64,000 bases of DNA from Hedera helix (taxonomy: Eukaryota > Streptophyta > Magnoliopsida > Apiales > Araliaceae): contig OX359270.1 of the NCBI GenBank assembly GCA_947179155.2, positions 23,263,056 to 23,327,055 of the forward strand, given 5' to 3'. Below are positions 22,201 through 34,076 of this stretch, piece after piece (within the stretch, counting starts at the first letter, position 1; each line of letters begins with the position of its first letter). The notes under the pieces were generated by a model. It did not search any database and had not been told where the DNA came from. It saw only the letters and a program-made list of their open reading frames with translations. A program made the position numbers and the translations under genes.

Positions 22201-23720
22201 ATTAATCAAGGATATGGAAAGATTGGAGTTAGAACTCAAGTATTCAAAGGAGGCAGACGAGAAACTGTTTGCAATAGAGGCGAACCCAACTTTATTGGAC
22301 AAGATAAAAGAGGCTCAAGAGGGTGATGAGGAATGCATTGACATTAAGAAGCGGCTATCCGAATGTGAGGAATTAAAGTACTCAGTGGATGGCACAGGGT
22401 TAATCCGATTCGAAGGAAGAGTTTGGTTACCATTGATTCCAGAATTGAGAGAAGAAATTTTATAGGAGACACACAGCACGAGATATACAATACATCGGGG
22501 TAGTACCAAGATGTATCAAGATCTACAGCGGTATTTGTGGTGGCCTAACATGGAGAGGGAAGTGGCTGAGTGTGTTAGCAGGTGTTTAACTTGCCAGAGG
22601 ATTAGAGCGGAACATCAGAAACTGGGTGGACTGTTACAACCTTTGGAGATTCCGGAGTGGAAATGGGAACATATCACAATGGATTTTGTGGTAGGACTTC
22701 CAGCAACTCAAAAGGGGTACAATGTGATCTGGGTGATCATGGATCGTTTGACCAAGCCTGCACATTTTCTACCGATCAAAATCAGGTATAACTTGGGGCA
22801 GCTGGCAAAGCTACATGTTAAAGAAATTATGTAGCAACATGGAGTGCCGGTGTCTATAGTATCTGATAGAGATCCGCGCTTCACATCAAATTTCTGTAGG
22901 AGCCTACAGGAAAGGATGGGGACGCAATTAAGGTTGAGTACCACGTATCATCCCCAAACTGATGGGCAGAGCGAGCGAACAATTCAAACACTGGAAGATA
23001 TGTTGAGAGAATGTGTGATGGATTTTAAAGGCAGTTGGGATGATCAACTACCATTAGTGGAGCTTTCATATAATAACAGTTATCATGCAAGTATTGGCAT
23101 ACCGCCTTATAAAGCACTGTATAGGAGAAAGTGTAGAATGCCCCTGTGCTGGGATGAAGTTGGTGAACGGAGACTGTAGGGACCCAAACTGGTACAGCAG
23201 ACCATGGATGTGATCAAAGTTATAAGAGCTCGTTTGGTTGCGACACAGGATCTGCAAAAGAAGTACGTAGATTTACATCGTCAGAAAAGGAACTTCGAGG
23301 TGGGAAATTTTGTATTTCTAAAAGTATCTCCATGGAAAGGGAAGATCATATTTGGAAGGAAGGGGAAATTGAGCCCTAGATTCATCGGACCATTTGAAAT
23401 TTTGAAGCGAGTCGGTGAGGTGGCGTACGAGGTAGTCTTACCTCCATAACTTGAGCATATTCACAACGTGTTTCATGTTTCACTGTTGCGACCTTATAAA
23501 CCTGACTACAAGCACGTGATATCCTATGAACCAATTCAAGTGGAAAAAGATCTGTCGTATGAAGAAATTCCTATCCTGATACTAGATAGGAAGGAGCAAA
23601 CACTAAGGAATAAGGTCATACATTTAGTCAAGGTTCTTTGGAAGAACCACACAGTTGAGGAAGTTACGTGAGAACTAAAAGAAAAGATGAGGATGAATTA
23701 CCCGCATCTTTGTGAGTAAC
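22201..23720 (+). pseudogene. Gypsy integrase with chromodomain-like tail (element C)
   Basis: Same frame as the RT. Finger region: TSRCLTC-type cysteines (SRCLTCQR, about 22576-22599) with the upstream histidines weakened by a stop at 22463. DDE core: MDFVVGLP (first Asp), SIVSDRDPRFTS (second Asp), QTDGQSERTIQTLEDM (Glu), all present. C-terminal module: ARLVATQD, KGKLSPRFIGPFEILKRVGEVAYEV, HIHNVFHVSLLRPYKPDYKHV. The final block (YEPIQVEKDLSYEEIPILILDR, then VKVLWKNHTVEEVT) is the Tekay chromodomain-like region. Point stops near 22832, 23177, 23447 and 23669 inactivate it. Several replace tryptophan codons (TGG to TGA or TAG). Confidence 0.88.
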
Positions 23721-23753
23721 CTTATGTTGAAATTCCGGGAACAGAATTCTTAT

Positions 23754-23772
23754 AAGGGGGGGAGGGGGACAA
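23754..23772 (+). promoter_or_regulatory. Polypurine tract of element C
   Basis: An almost pure G run with a few A (AAGGGGGGGGAGGGGGAC) directly precedes the TGTAATG start of the 3' LTR. This is the site of plus-strand priming in LTR elements. Confidence 0.85.
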
Positions 23773-26700
23773 TGTAATGACCGCGAATATTTTAACCTAT
23801 ATAAATGAAATTAATTATTGATAAATTAAATTTTGTGCGATTAAATTAAATCATTATATGACAACTTGGTTTATTTAATTATTTGACATAATTAATATTA
23901 GGGCTACCATTGGTTTTAATTTAAATAGAAGCCTAATATAAATTAATGTGGGAATTAAATTAAAACCCTAATCAATAGTCCACTTAAATTAGTTGCTTAG
24001 CAAGTCTAATTAGATTATGTGTTTATTAATGATGTATTTAATTAAGTATCATGTGATTTAATTAATAATCCGATCAAGCTAATTTCCAAGCCAATTGATT
24101 AATTAATGCAAGGCCCAAGTATTTAATTAAAATTGAACCCAAATGAAATGTGACACAGGCTCAATGGACCATCTTGCCCCTTAAAAATCTGCAGCATTAG
24201 TGGACTTTAATGAGCTGATTTCTTGCTTCTTTTAGTTGCTCAAGATATTGGTAGAAGCAAGGAATTAATACAAGCTAATAGACCTATGCTTGGTTGATGT
24301 GAATGATGTGTATACTTACATAATTTGTAAGTTTGTAAGTATACACAACAACTAATACACCCACTCTCTCCTATCATCCATCATCTTATTTTTAATCTAC
24401 CAAGTTGCTAGAGAGCAAAAGAGTTTCAGAGAAAAGAAGAGTTGAGAGCAAAATAGAGAGAAAGTAAGAGAAAGGAAGATAAACCCTAGAAAATCAAGAT
24501 CAAGCAAGAAGGAAGATCATCAACCATGCCAAGGTGGATTATCCATTGCTAGTCAAGTTCCTATCTAGAAGAAAGAAAGCAACAAAAATGTTTAGAAGTG
24601 TTCTAAGCTTTAACTTTTCTTTAAACTATGTTCTAAATGTGTTTTAAGTGATTTTATTGGTCAAAAATGTGTTTTGATGTTAGAAAATTATTATTTTAAC
24701 TCTTGATGCTTAAACCATGCTAGGCTAGTATATCTAGAGTTTAATGGATTTAATATGAGTTTTGGTATTCATTTATGTGGAAAAGTTTAACAAAACATGA
24801 AAGCGGTTTTCACCGAAAAATACTATTCTGGACAGTCTGTTCCTGGAGTTACTGTTCACATTCCGTAACTCTTTTTTGTGATCCGTCAGTTTTGGATGGT
24901 AGGTCTATCAGATAAGAAGAGATTCCAAGTGGAACGAATGAAAAATATTAAACAAAAGATTTATGGTGATTTTTCTAGCAAATCAGTTTTTACCGGCAAA
25001 AGCCACAAAACCTACTGTCCCGAGAATTGAAGGACCTGTTTTGGCCACTTTCGTTACTCTAAAAATTCCAAAAATTTTATATGTGGTACTATATGGTAAT
25101 AAGCAGCCACTGTAAAAAAAATGAGCTCATTCCGATCTCGGATGAGTGAGTTATGACTCGACGTTTCTTTACAAGTTAAAAGAGAATTGTAGTTATAACT
25201 TGAGTGGTATAACTCCAAAGCTTATGAAATGTTTACTGGAGGTTTTATATGATGGAAGGAGGCTTCCATATAAATTTTAGTATTTTTGGATAAAAACTCA
25301 ATTTTTAATAAATCCTGCAAATTTCAGACAGTTGACTTTTTGAAAAAATAGCAAATGAAGTTGGAAAATTAAAAGATAATTATTTTGTATATAAAATTAA
25401 ATACACTAAGGATATCCAAGATGTAAAAAAATAATAAGTTAATGAAGTATTTTTAATAAATACAATTGACTTAAGGAAAATAAGGATAATTGAATAAAAT
25501 AATTATGTATCATTTAATTTTAATTAAATAATACATAAAAGTAATTTATTTATTATTTACCTAATATTAAATATTAAGTAAGGTAATTAAAAAATTAGAG
25601 TCATTATTTATTATTTAAATGCTAAATAATGAATAAAGTAAATGAATGAAGAAGTGAATAAAATAATAAAATAATTTAGTTTAAGTGTTTAAAGTTTTTA
25701 AATATTATTAAATGATTGAAATATTATTAAATAATAATAGTAGTTAAGTTATTATTAAATTAATATTAAATAATTAACAATAATAGTAAATGATTAAATT
25801 ATTAAACAATAATAATAAATGATTAAATTATTATTAAATGATTAATAATAATAGTAACACATTAAATTATTATTAATTAATTAATAATAATAATAGTAAG
25901 TAATTAAATTATTATTAGATGATTAATAATAATAGTACCTCATTAAATTATTATTAAATGATTAATAATAATAGTACCTCATTAAATTATTAGTAAATGA
26001 GTAATAATAATAGTAACTCATTAAATTATTATGAAATGATTAATAATAATGTTAAGTAATTATATTATTAATAATAATGGTAACTCATTAAATTATTAAT
26101 AAATGATTAATAATAATAGTATGTATTCAATTTAGATGATATTAATTTATTATTAACATTTATAAATGAACTTGATATTAATAATATTATTTGGTAATTA
26201 AAATATTATCCAAGTGTGATAATATTGTCGTGTAAACTACGTGTTGTTAAATAGAGGATTATGTGCTTAAGTAGCAGTCTGTATGATAGTAATATATGAA
26301 TCTCTATGTGCTATACTAATTGAAAGATAAACCTATTTAATACTAGGTCTATCAAAGGCTATAATTTAAGTTGTGTGAGTTGTAGTCAACAACCGAGGCA
26401 AGTTTCCTAACTCAAACTCGAGCTATTATTTTTTAGCATGTTAATGGTTTGATTATCGTTAATTATTCCATATATATGCAAGTATTAACATTCACACGTT
26501 GGTGTATTTGAAATCTATGTTTTATCACTGGAGAAGTAAATTATTTAAAATTCTTTATTTCATGAACTGTTCAAGAATTGGTCTACACCATTTGTTTCGG
26601 GTAGACATGTAAAGTAAATATTTTTAAAAGCTATTCATAACCAATTGATTGGTGCATAAGTCTTGTACTGAGAGAACAAACCCTAAATGAGAAATTATAA

Positions 26701-27327
26701 GTATCATTGTTCGACAAGGTCAGAGTTTAATGTTATGCATACACATGGTATACGAGAGGCTGATCCCCTCAAGTACAAACTGATTTATAAAAGGATATAT
26801 CGAAAGATTGATTTCATGAAAATGTTCATAGTCGGTTAGACCACTCAGTAGTAAACAATCATCTTTCATTCCTTCATTTGAATTTTGATTATCATATTAG
26901 TTATTTCGTCAACTTTTATAAAATGTTGAGCATTCTCTTTATTCGTAGTTATTTATGATATGTCTGTATTAATTTTTTTTAAACTTGCTGAGCATATTAG
27001 TTGCTCACTCTTGCTATATATATCATGAACTAATTGCAGTTAGGCCTAAGCATTCCAAGAAGGACAAAGGCAAGGGCAAACTTTAAGAATAGTTTAAATA
27101 ATTCTATTTATGTTTTATAAATCATGGAACCCTGTTTGTATTAATAGGATCGTCATGAGGTATTTTATTAAGGTTAAGACCTTGGGACCGTAATAAACCT
27201 TTTGTAATGAACAACTTATGTTTATTTATTCCGCATTCAGTAATATATGTTGTTTAAAGGTGTTGTATATATTTGATCGTGAGCACTGAATATGAGGTTA
27301 AGGTAACCTGGATTTGGGGGCGTCACA
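23773..27327 (+). repeat. 3' LTR of element C, 3.55 kb
   Basis: Same termini as the 5' LTR. It is shorter because an approximately 145-bp TA-rich stretch is missing near 24165 and the AT-only array (about 25740-26125) has fewer units. The two LTRs otherwise align end to end by eye, including the 3' text around the final 250 bases. Confidence 0.9.
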
Positions 27328-27464
27328 GAATTTCGTAACAATTTTCACCAATCTTCTCCCCCTAGTGGGCCCCACTAACTCGGCCCTACCTCTTCCAAAT
27401 TTTCGTTCATTTTTCCTTTTCCTTTTAATCGCATACTTGCACCTTTAAATACACACACACACAC

Positions 27465-27541
<77 letters not shown>

Positions 27542-29340
27542 ATGCCACATCATTTGGACTTACTAAATTAAACTATCATTGGACTTCTTCGTTGGACTTG
27601 ACACAAGTTTTACTCAAATAACTTGGGTTATCTTAATTCTCTACAATTTGGGCTTGAAACTTACCAATATTTTAAAGTTTGGCTTAGTTATTCTTTTCCC
27701 ATTATACATGACACAAGAATTCATTGGACTTCTTTTTATTTTTAGGTTTGGGTCAATTTAACATTCTCTACAATCTTGCAAGACTCTAATAATGCTATAA
27801 GAATTGGGCCAATTAAGTCTTCCGTACAAGACACATTATAAACACATAAATGGGCTTGTTTAATTTCCATCATAAGCCTTAGCTTATATGTTACCTAATT
27901 ATTAATTTGACTAACTTTAATCCATTTATTGGACCTAACTCCATAACCTCATAATTAAGCTACTCACTTAATTAATCCAAATCTTTAACATTGTCACTCA
28001 AGGTCAACTTTTAAGTTTTGTTAATTAATAGCAAAAGCTTTTAACTTATTTTCATATAATTAGCTTAATTAATTATTCCCCTTGGCTTTCCTTAGCGTTC
28101 CATATTCAACTAATTAATTATTAACTTTGTTGACTATTAAATTACTTCTCTTATCCCTTGTTTGGCCAAAAATATATAGCACAAACCTATATAAATATAT
28201 GCACACGCACACACACACATTCACTTCATCGTAAGAATAATTTTTCAACTGAAATTCATTTCATTAATAAACTTTCTTACATAACTCTCGCTAAAATATT
28301 CCTTGAATTTTTTTTGTTATTATTTTCTTCTTTTCCCATTACAAGGATTTTGTTTATTAGAATCACTATTACCGAATTGTTCTAACTCGGTTTTCTTTCA
28401 ATCTCTTATATATTCTTTTTCATCGAATAATCTTATCGAATTACCTTAACATAAGTATTACATTACATCTTTTTCCATTTACCCCTTCCTTTTAAATTCA
28501 TAGAAGAAAATCTTTTCTTAGCCCAAGTCTTATCTGACTTGCCTTAGCTCGTGACTACCTGTTTATATTCAGGTATTAACATTTTCATCATCATATCTCT
28601 TATGCTCATATGTAAACTTTATTTTACATTACTCTACTGGGTACTATTGGCCTCATAATCCTTTGACTCGCTATTTTTTCTTTTGCTTTCATTAATTTGG
28701 ACATAATACATACTATCCTCATACGATTCTAACATTTCCATACCTCCATATCTCTGCTTCTCACGACTTATCTTACATACCATTATTTCATTTCCCTCCT
28801 TTTTCATCTGTGACAGGGTCTAACATTAATATTTATACGAATAATCGTAATTTTTCAAAACTCTATATTACGGTATTCTTCCTACTTGTCATAAGACTTC
28901 CTCTATTGAAAACTTCTCATTACTTCTTCATTTCTCATTTCATACTTTCTAACGTGTTTGTCCTTTGTGTTTACTCCCTTTATTCTCTTTCAATAATAGT
29001 AAATTATATCTTATTATAAATTAATCGTCTATCGAGCCACTAAAATACCTTGCTTTAATGTCTACTCTACTAACCTCTCCTCATAACCCCCTTAGAGCCT
29101 TTTGCTCCTAAAAGTTTCTATTTACAAATTCTAACACATAAATTAGATTAAAATGTGTAATCATTTCTCTACACTACAATCACATTAATCATTTAAGATT
29201 ATATTTACTAGCCTCATAAATATCTGAGATATTATATCATAAGTAGAAAAGATAAATGCAATCGTTCAGCTGCTAAGTTCTTCATAAGAGAGCTTTATTG
29301 CAAACTTAGCAACACCCCCTCAAACATCATCAATAACAAC
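27328..29340. other. AT-rich intergenic DNA, possible minus-strand LTR debris
   Basis: No gene recognised. A CA/TA microsatellite lies at 27450-27538. On the minus strand the text has LTR-like traits: a purine-rich run near 28783-28800 and a TGTGACAGGGTC start at 28809 that resembles LTR termini in this window. I could not pair these with a second LTR, so the element call is weak. Confidence 0.35.
27450..27538. repeat. (CA)n(TA)n microsatellite
   Basis: About ten CA units followed by roughly 35 TA units. Simple sequence with no function inferred. Confidence 0.95.
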
Positions 29341-29349
29341 AAATAGCAA

Positions 29350-29692
29350 AGTCGACTTTAGATGGCTCACCTGATTCGGAGGAATCAGTCCATGTATGGG
29401 AAGGTTAAAGGTAACCTGAAAGACAGAGGTCTTCAAAGCTTAACTAAAAGACAAGTCTTTTTTGGCTTACTTGATTCATAAGAATCAAACCCAAAGGGGT
29501 TGGTTGAGGGATCCTGAAAACAGTGAATTTCAAAACCTTATGTAAGATGAGTCTTAAATGGCTCGCTTGATTCATAGGAATCAGACCTAGAGGGGTAGGT
29601 TGGGGGATCCTGAAGATAGAGTGGTTCAAAATCTCATATAGGTCGAGTTTTAATGGCTTGTTTGATTCAGTGAAATCAGTCCATGTGTCGGA
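29350..29692. repeat. Four tandem units of 95-100 bp with internal dyads
   Basis: Units align on TGGCTCAC, TGGCTTAC, TGGCTCGC and TGGCTTGT at 29363, 29463, 29559 and 29654. Each has GATTC, four bases, then GAATC (GAATC decayed to AAATC in the last), then a GGGGTTGG or GGGGTAGG block and GGATCCTGAA in the middle two. The array ends at the LTR start at 29693. A reading frame on the minus strand here just reflects the repeat. Confidence 0.8.
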
Positions 29693-31540
29693 TGTAAGAC
29701 CCCGACTTTTATTAAATAAAATTTAATTGTTTTTCATATATTATTCTGAAACAGTAAGGTGTTATATTGATAAAAGTTAAAATTTAAGGATATTATGTGC
29801 AAATTATATTATGTCGAGATATTCGATTTGTCGGAAAATATTCATTTTGTAGGGGAATATTTGATTCATACAGCGGCGCCGAAATAACTCTCCACAACTA
29901 ATATTGTCATATATAATAAACGAAAGAAGTAACATTTTTAAATAAAAATGTCAATGATACTATCACTTTAAATTATTAAAATACTCAGTAATAAAAGAAC
30001 AGTGACACATGATACTCCAAAATAGAACACGATATTACACAGTAGCACATGGTATTACATAGTAGCGCGTGATATTACATAGTAGCGCGTGATATTGTAC
30101 AATATCTCATACTATTAATCTAATAAAGTGACTATTGTACAGTATTCATCAATAATTATTGTTATACAATATTTTATATTATTGAATCAATAATTATCAC
30201 AGTAGTAAATGCATAGCATTTTGCATTATTGAACCAATAATTATCATTACACGGTATTTTATACTATTGAATCAATTATTGTTATTGCACTATAGTTTAT
30301 ATTATTGATCCAATAATTGTTATAGTATCTCATACATTATATTAAACTAATAATTATCATAGTAATGTATTTTGTCTTTTTATTTATTTATTATTGCATT
30401 ATTGTTATCATTGTTATAATATTACTTTAATTATTATATTTCATTGTTTGTTGATATTTTAGGTATTATAAAATATTTTGGTAGAGGAAGAAATTAAAAC
30501 TCGTGAAAAGAAAGGAATGTATATGTGGAAAAAGTTATCTAATAATAATAAAGCTATTTATTTTATTATAATATAATATATAAAGTTATTTATTTTATTA
30601 TGAAATATTATAATATAATATTTTTTTTATTCATTCAATTACATGAATGAATTTCAAAGTTTTTAGCTGGCGTATTCTTTCTCCCATTTCAAAGATGGTG
30701 TGCCACCTATCGCACACACACCATTTCTTTTTGTCAAACTAGGTGTGTTCCTCCAACACATTTTGTCAAATTTTGTGTGCTCTCTTACACTATAAATATG
30801 TTGCTCAATTGAGCAACGAAGAACACACCAAAAACATAAAATTCTCCTACTAATAAATTGTGAGTATATTTTGAGTGTAGTAATGTTACTCTGAAGTTTT
30901 GGTAAAGTCAAAAGGAGTGCAAGAATTTTTCAAGTGAGCTTTTTCTTTAAATAGTAATATTTGCACAAATATTCACCTCACACGATATTCACAAATCTTC
31001 TTTTATAATACTCTTCTTTTAGAATATTTATTTTAAAAAAATTCTTTTAAAAATTTTTATTTTGAAATATTATTTTAAAAACTATTTTGAAGTTGTTATA
31101 TTTTATTCTATACATTACACAAATTTATATTATGTAAACACTTTTGATAATTTCATAATATACGAGTTATTATACACTGTGAAATTTATATTTGGTAGTT
31201 ACTAATTCAATTACATATATAATTATAGGTTGATCAACTTAATAGAAAACAGTATCTAGTCACGTGTTTAGGTAATTGATATCATTTTCTTTTATACTCT
31301 TAAACTTACTATGCTAAGTACTATTCGGTAAAATTCTTGAAATGATTATATATTTCTTAATAGTTTGCGCTTCATTTAATATCATTTCACATGAACCTTT
31401 CTATTTACCTGAATCTTTCTATTAAACTTTAACCGTTATTTTTGAACTATGAAATCATGAATATCATTATTGAATTTGACTCTACGTCATGTTGATAAGT
31501 TGAACCTATTAACTATTTGTCTTTACGTGAAATTGGTAAG
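29693..31540 (+). repeat. Truncated Gypsy-type LTR, same family as the solo LTR at 51145
   Basis: It starts TGTAAGACCCCGACTTT, matching TGTAAGACCCCGAATTT at 51145, and continues with shared text (GAAACAGTAAG, then AAGGATATTATGTGCAAAT). Further on, GAACCTTTCTATT, AACCGTTATT and TGAATATCATT (about 31390-31480) match 52970-53065. The expected GCGTCACA end is missing, so the right end is truncated. A TATA-like box lies at 30791. Confidence 0.7.
30790..30816 (+). promoter_or_regulatory. TATA box and 16-bp palindrome of an LTR promoter
   Basis: CTATAAATA at 30789-30797 is followed three bases later by the perfect palindrome TTGCTCAATTGAGCAA (30801-30816). The related solo LTR has GCTATAAATAG at 52288-52298 followed by CCTTAACTTAAGG. 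Typical LTR promoter layout; activity unknown. Confidence 0.5.
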
Positions 31541-33527
31541 TGTTGTTTTAGGCTAAATTACATACAAACCTCCCTTGTTATACTGGTTTGAGCGCTCTTT
31601 GATTTTCTCTAATAGTCTGTCTCCCAAGACCTTAGCAAAATATATATTCTCAAATTTGTTTTATTGGTATATTTCAACATTCTTCTAAATATATTACGAT
31701 TCCGCCACTGGTGAAAAGACAATGGAACTAACATCTGTAGATTTTCATGCACAATAATTGTAGCTAATTTGCAATTAATATTTACATTTGTGTGTGTGTT
31801 TGTGAATAAAACTCAACTGTAGTTTATATGATTAACAACCTTCTAAAGTTATTAGCTAACAGATTATTATAATTAAATAAAAGCTGGGCTCAAATCTTTA
31901 TAAGATACAAGCTTAATAACTCGTGTAGGCACAGACTAATTTGTTAAAAAATATTTTAAACTTGATGACATTTTTTCCTCAAATATATTTAACTAACAGA
32001 ATATCATTCCCTTATTTAAAAGACAAAACACCATTCCTTTCTAGAAGAAAAAAAGAAAGAAAAAAAGAAAGAAAAACTCAAAGCATTGAAAATGGTTTCA
32101 TAATTAGCACATGATGAATATTACAAGTAACTTTCCCATAATAATCTCAAAATGCATCCTATAATTTGACAAAACAAAAAGCTGGCAAACGTTTGGATAC
32201 ATTTGACCTTAACAAACCTAACATGTGGTCTTGAAATAAAATTAATATTTAATTTATATAGTTATCCAACACCTAACCTTATCAACATACACGTGTAACA
32301 TATTCTTTCCATGCTGCAGCCTGTAGGCATGTAGCTCACACTTTTGCTTAGTACGTTGCTTTTTACTAATTTCGCTTAGAATTTTTTTAGACTTTTCCAT
32401 TTTTTTTATTTATTATTTTACTCGTATATATGATAAATAAATATAATTTATTTATTTGAATTAAAAATAAAATAAAATAAAATTATATTAATTTATCTTA
32501 TATAGAAATAAAATAAATAAATAAATGTAAAAGAACTCTTTAACTTATTCTTTTTCCCCCTTTTCGTTGCACCCTTGCCGTGCCGCTCATAAATCATGAG
32601 TGATATATTACACGATATATGTTACGTATGTTACCCTGCTAGCAGGTTCACAGATGATAACTCAGTCATAACAGCAAGCGGCGCCGCCTCGTCCCCCTAT
32701 TTGTGCTGTTGTTCTGGTCGGCAGCTCTGTTAATGAATGTCAAATTCATCTTTATGTTGATTTAGAACTAGGAAATCTTAGTTTCATTGGGGGGGGGGGG
32801 GGGGGGGGGGGGGGAAAGAGAATGTCTCCCCCTTTCTTCCTGCTCTCATTATTCTCTTCTTCTAGTACTATTGAGGTCATATTGGTTCTAACTAGAAAAG
32901 AGTATATAGCTTTGATTTTTCATTTCCTTTTTGTGAATTAAAAACATTTAGTGAATTAGACCAATAATGTAATCCTTACCATTTATACAACTTCGATTTA
33001 AATTTGTTATGAATGAGTAATTTTTTGATTTTTTAATCCAAATTTAGTAGTATAACTCGTACGAATGAAAATGACTCGTTCGTATAGCATATTTAACGTA
33101 ATTGAACTTATGACCAAAAGTCAAATTGGTTCAAACTCAATTAAATAATTCAGTACCAATGAAATTAATTCTTAATTAATTAAGAATCGACTCAAAATTG
33201 AGATCGTTTCATGGTTGGTTGTTATATATTAGTATTGTGTAATAAGGTATTTGCAATTAGAAGACCATCCTCATTTTTCTAAGTGTAAGTAGATCCATCC
33301 TCATTTTCTACTTTCTATTTTACCACAGGATTTTCTTATATCTCTTTTGAGTAATGGGGGCCTAAAAGCCTAAGAATTTATACTATGAATAATAAAGATG
33401 GTGCAGCGGAACAAAAAAAATAAAAAATAGACGTATACAAGATTTTCTTATACAATTGTCTAGGAAAATATTATATGATTGTTTAGGAAAATGCTATATT
33501 CGTGCTATATTTCCAGGATTTCTTCCT
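31541..33527. other. AT-rich intergenic region
   Basis: No gene or recognised element. It holds AT-rich low-complexity tracts (32400-32520) and the G homopolymer at 32789-32814. Short open frames here have no recognisable motifs. Confidence 0.6.
32789..32814. repeat. 26-base G homopolymer
   Basis: An uninterrupted run of 26 G between CATT and AAAGAG. It is the only long G tract in an AT-rich region. Either a real mononucleotide repeat or a sequencing/assembly artefact (dark-cycle G calls or slippage). Confidence 0.95.
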
Positions 33528-33573
33528 GTACTTGTAGTTTTACCTTGTTAGTACTTGTAGTTTTACCTTGTTA
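33528..33573. repeat. Perfect 23-bp tandem duplication
   Basis: Two identical adjacent units starting GTACTTGTAG and ending CCTTGTTA (33528-33550 and 33551-33573). The second runs into TATAAAAG, just upstream of the hairpin at 33598. Confidence 0.95.
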
Positions 33574-33597
33574 TAAAAGAAGAAAAGGATTGCTAGA

Positions 33598-33704
33598 GTG
33601 CCCAAAATAATTGTGTTTGGATTGCACGGATATGCATCAAGTGATTGTACAATATAACAACTTGATGCTTGTCCAGATAATTCCGGCATAATATTTCTGG
33701 GCAC
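33598..33704. other. 107-bp imperfect hairpin, small-RNA-precursor-like or foldback element
   Basis: Two 45-base arms (33598-33642 and 33660-33704) flank a 17-base loop. As RNA, I count 31 Watson-Crick pairs, about six G-U pairs and eight mismatches. The nine bases next to the loop (GCATCAAGT) and the seven at the base (GTGCCCA) pair perfectly. No arm matches a conserved plant microRNA that I can recall. A TATA-like TATAAAAG lies about 20 bases upstream on the plus strand. A small MITE is the main alternative, but no clear target duplication is visible. It lies about 370 bases beyond the 3' end of the kinase coding sequence. Confidence 0.55.
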
Positions 33705-34076
33705 CAAGGCTTCTCCAAACGGAGAAATAACATGCAATAAGCCTAGAAGATAATGAGGGGCTCCATAACACTTTGAATATAAAAACTATTAACGTCCTAA
33801 AATACAATTTCCACATCTTATTCCTTAAACGGAGGACTGAAAACCATGAAAAATAGAACTACTTGTTCTTTGCGAAAAACTGAAGACTGTGCAAACTCAA
33901 TAGTATGGCATTTGAATTCATCGAACCATTAATTTGAATTCATCTTTCATCTATATATGTATGTTAAATACATAATTGAACTTTGTACATGTATTCATAT
34001 TGTGAAAAAACAATAAAATTTAATTTTTAAAAACACAGGGCAGAATCCTAGGCTAACCTGTAAAACAAAATTTAGT

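Larger units (their letters stand above)
13961..27327 (+). mobile_element. Gypsy element C (Del/Tekay type), complete structure, broken coding
   Basis: This is the best-preserved retroelement here. Both LTRs begin TGTAATGACCGCG and end GCGTCACA. A primer binding site follows the 5' LTR and a G-rich polypurine tract precedes the 3' LTR. The internal region of about 6.0 kb carries the extra coiled-coil frame, gag, protease, RT, RNase H, integrase and a C-terminal module. The flanks AAATT (13956-13960) and GAATT (27328-27332) match at four of five bases, a plausible aged target duplication. I count about six differences in the first 120 bases between LTRs, so insertion is not recent. Confidence 0.9.

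Noticed and set aside
28809..29340. Minus-strand LTR starting TGTGACAGGGTC
   Set aside because: No partner LTR, target duplication or internal protein could be found, so it is only mentioned in the intergenic description.
29444..29629. Minus-strand frame with internal repeat (FRIPQPTPLGLI twice)
   Set aside because: Direct translation of the 100-bp DNA repeat, not a protein repeat under selection.
30663..30911. 82-codon minus-strand frame
   Set aside because: Sits across the promoter region of a truncated LTR; no homology recognised.
33540..33737. 65-codon minus-strand frame
   Set aside because: It covers both arms of the hairpin at 33598-33704. Coding appearance is incidental and no motif is recognised.
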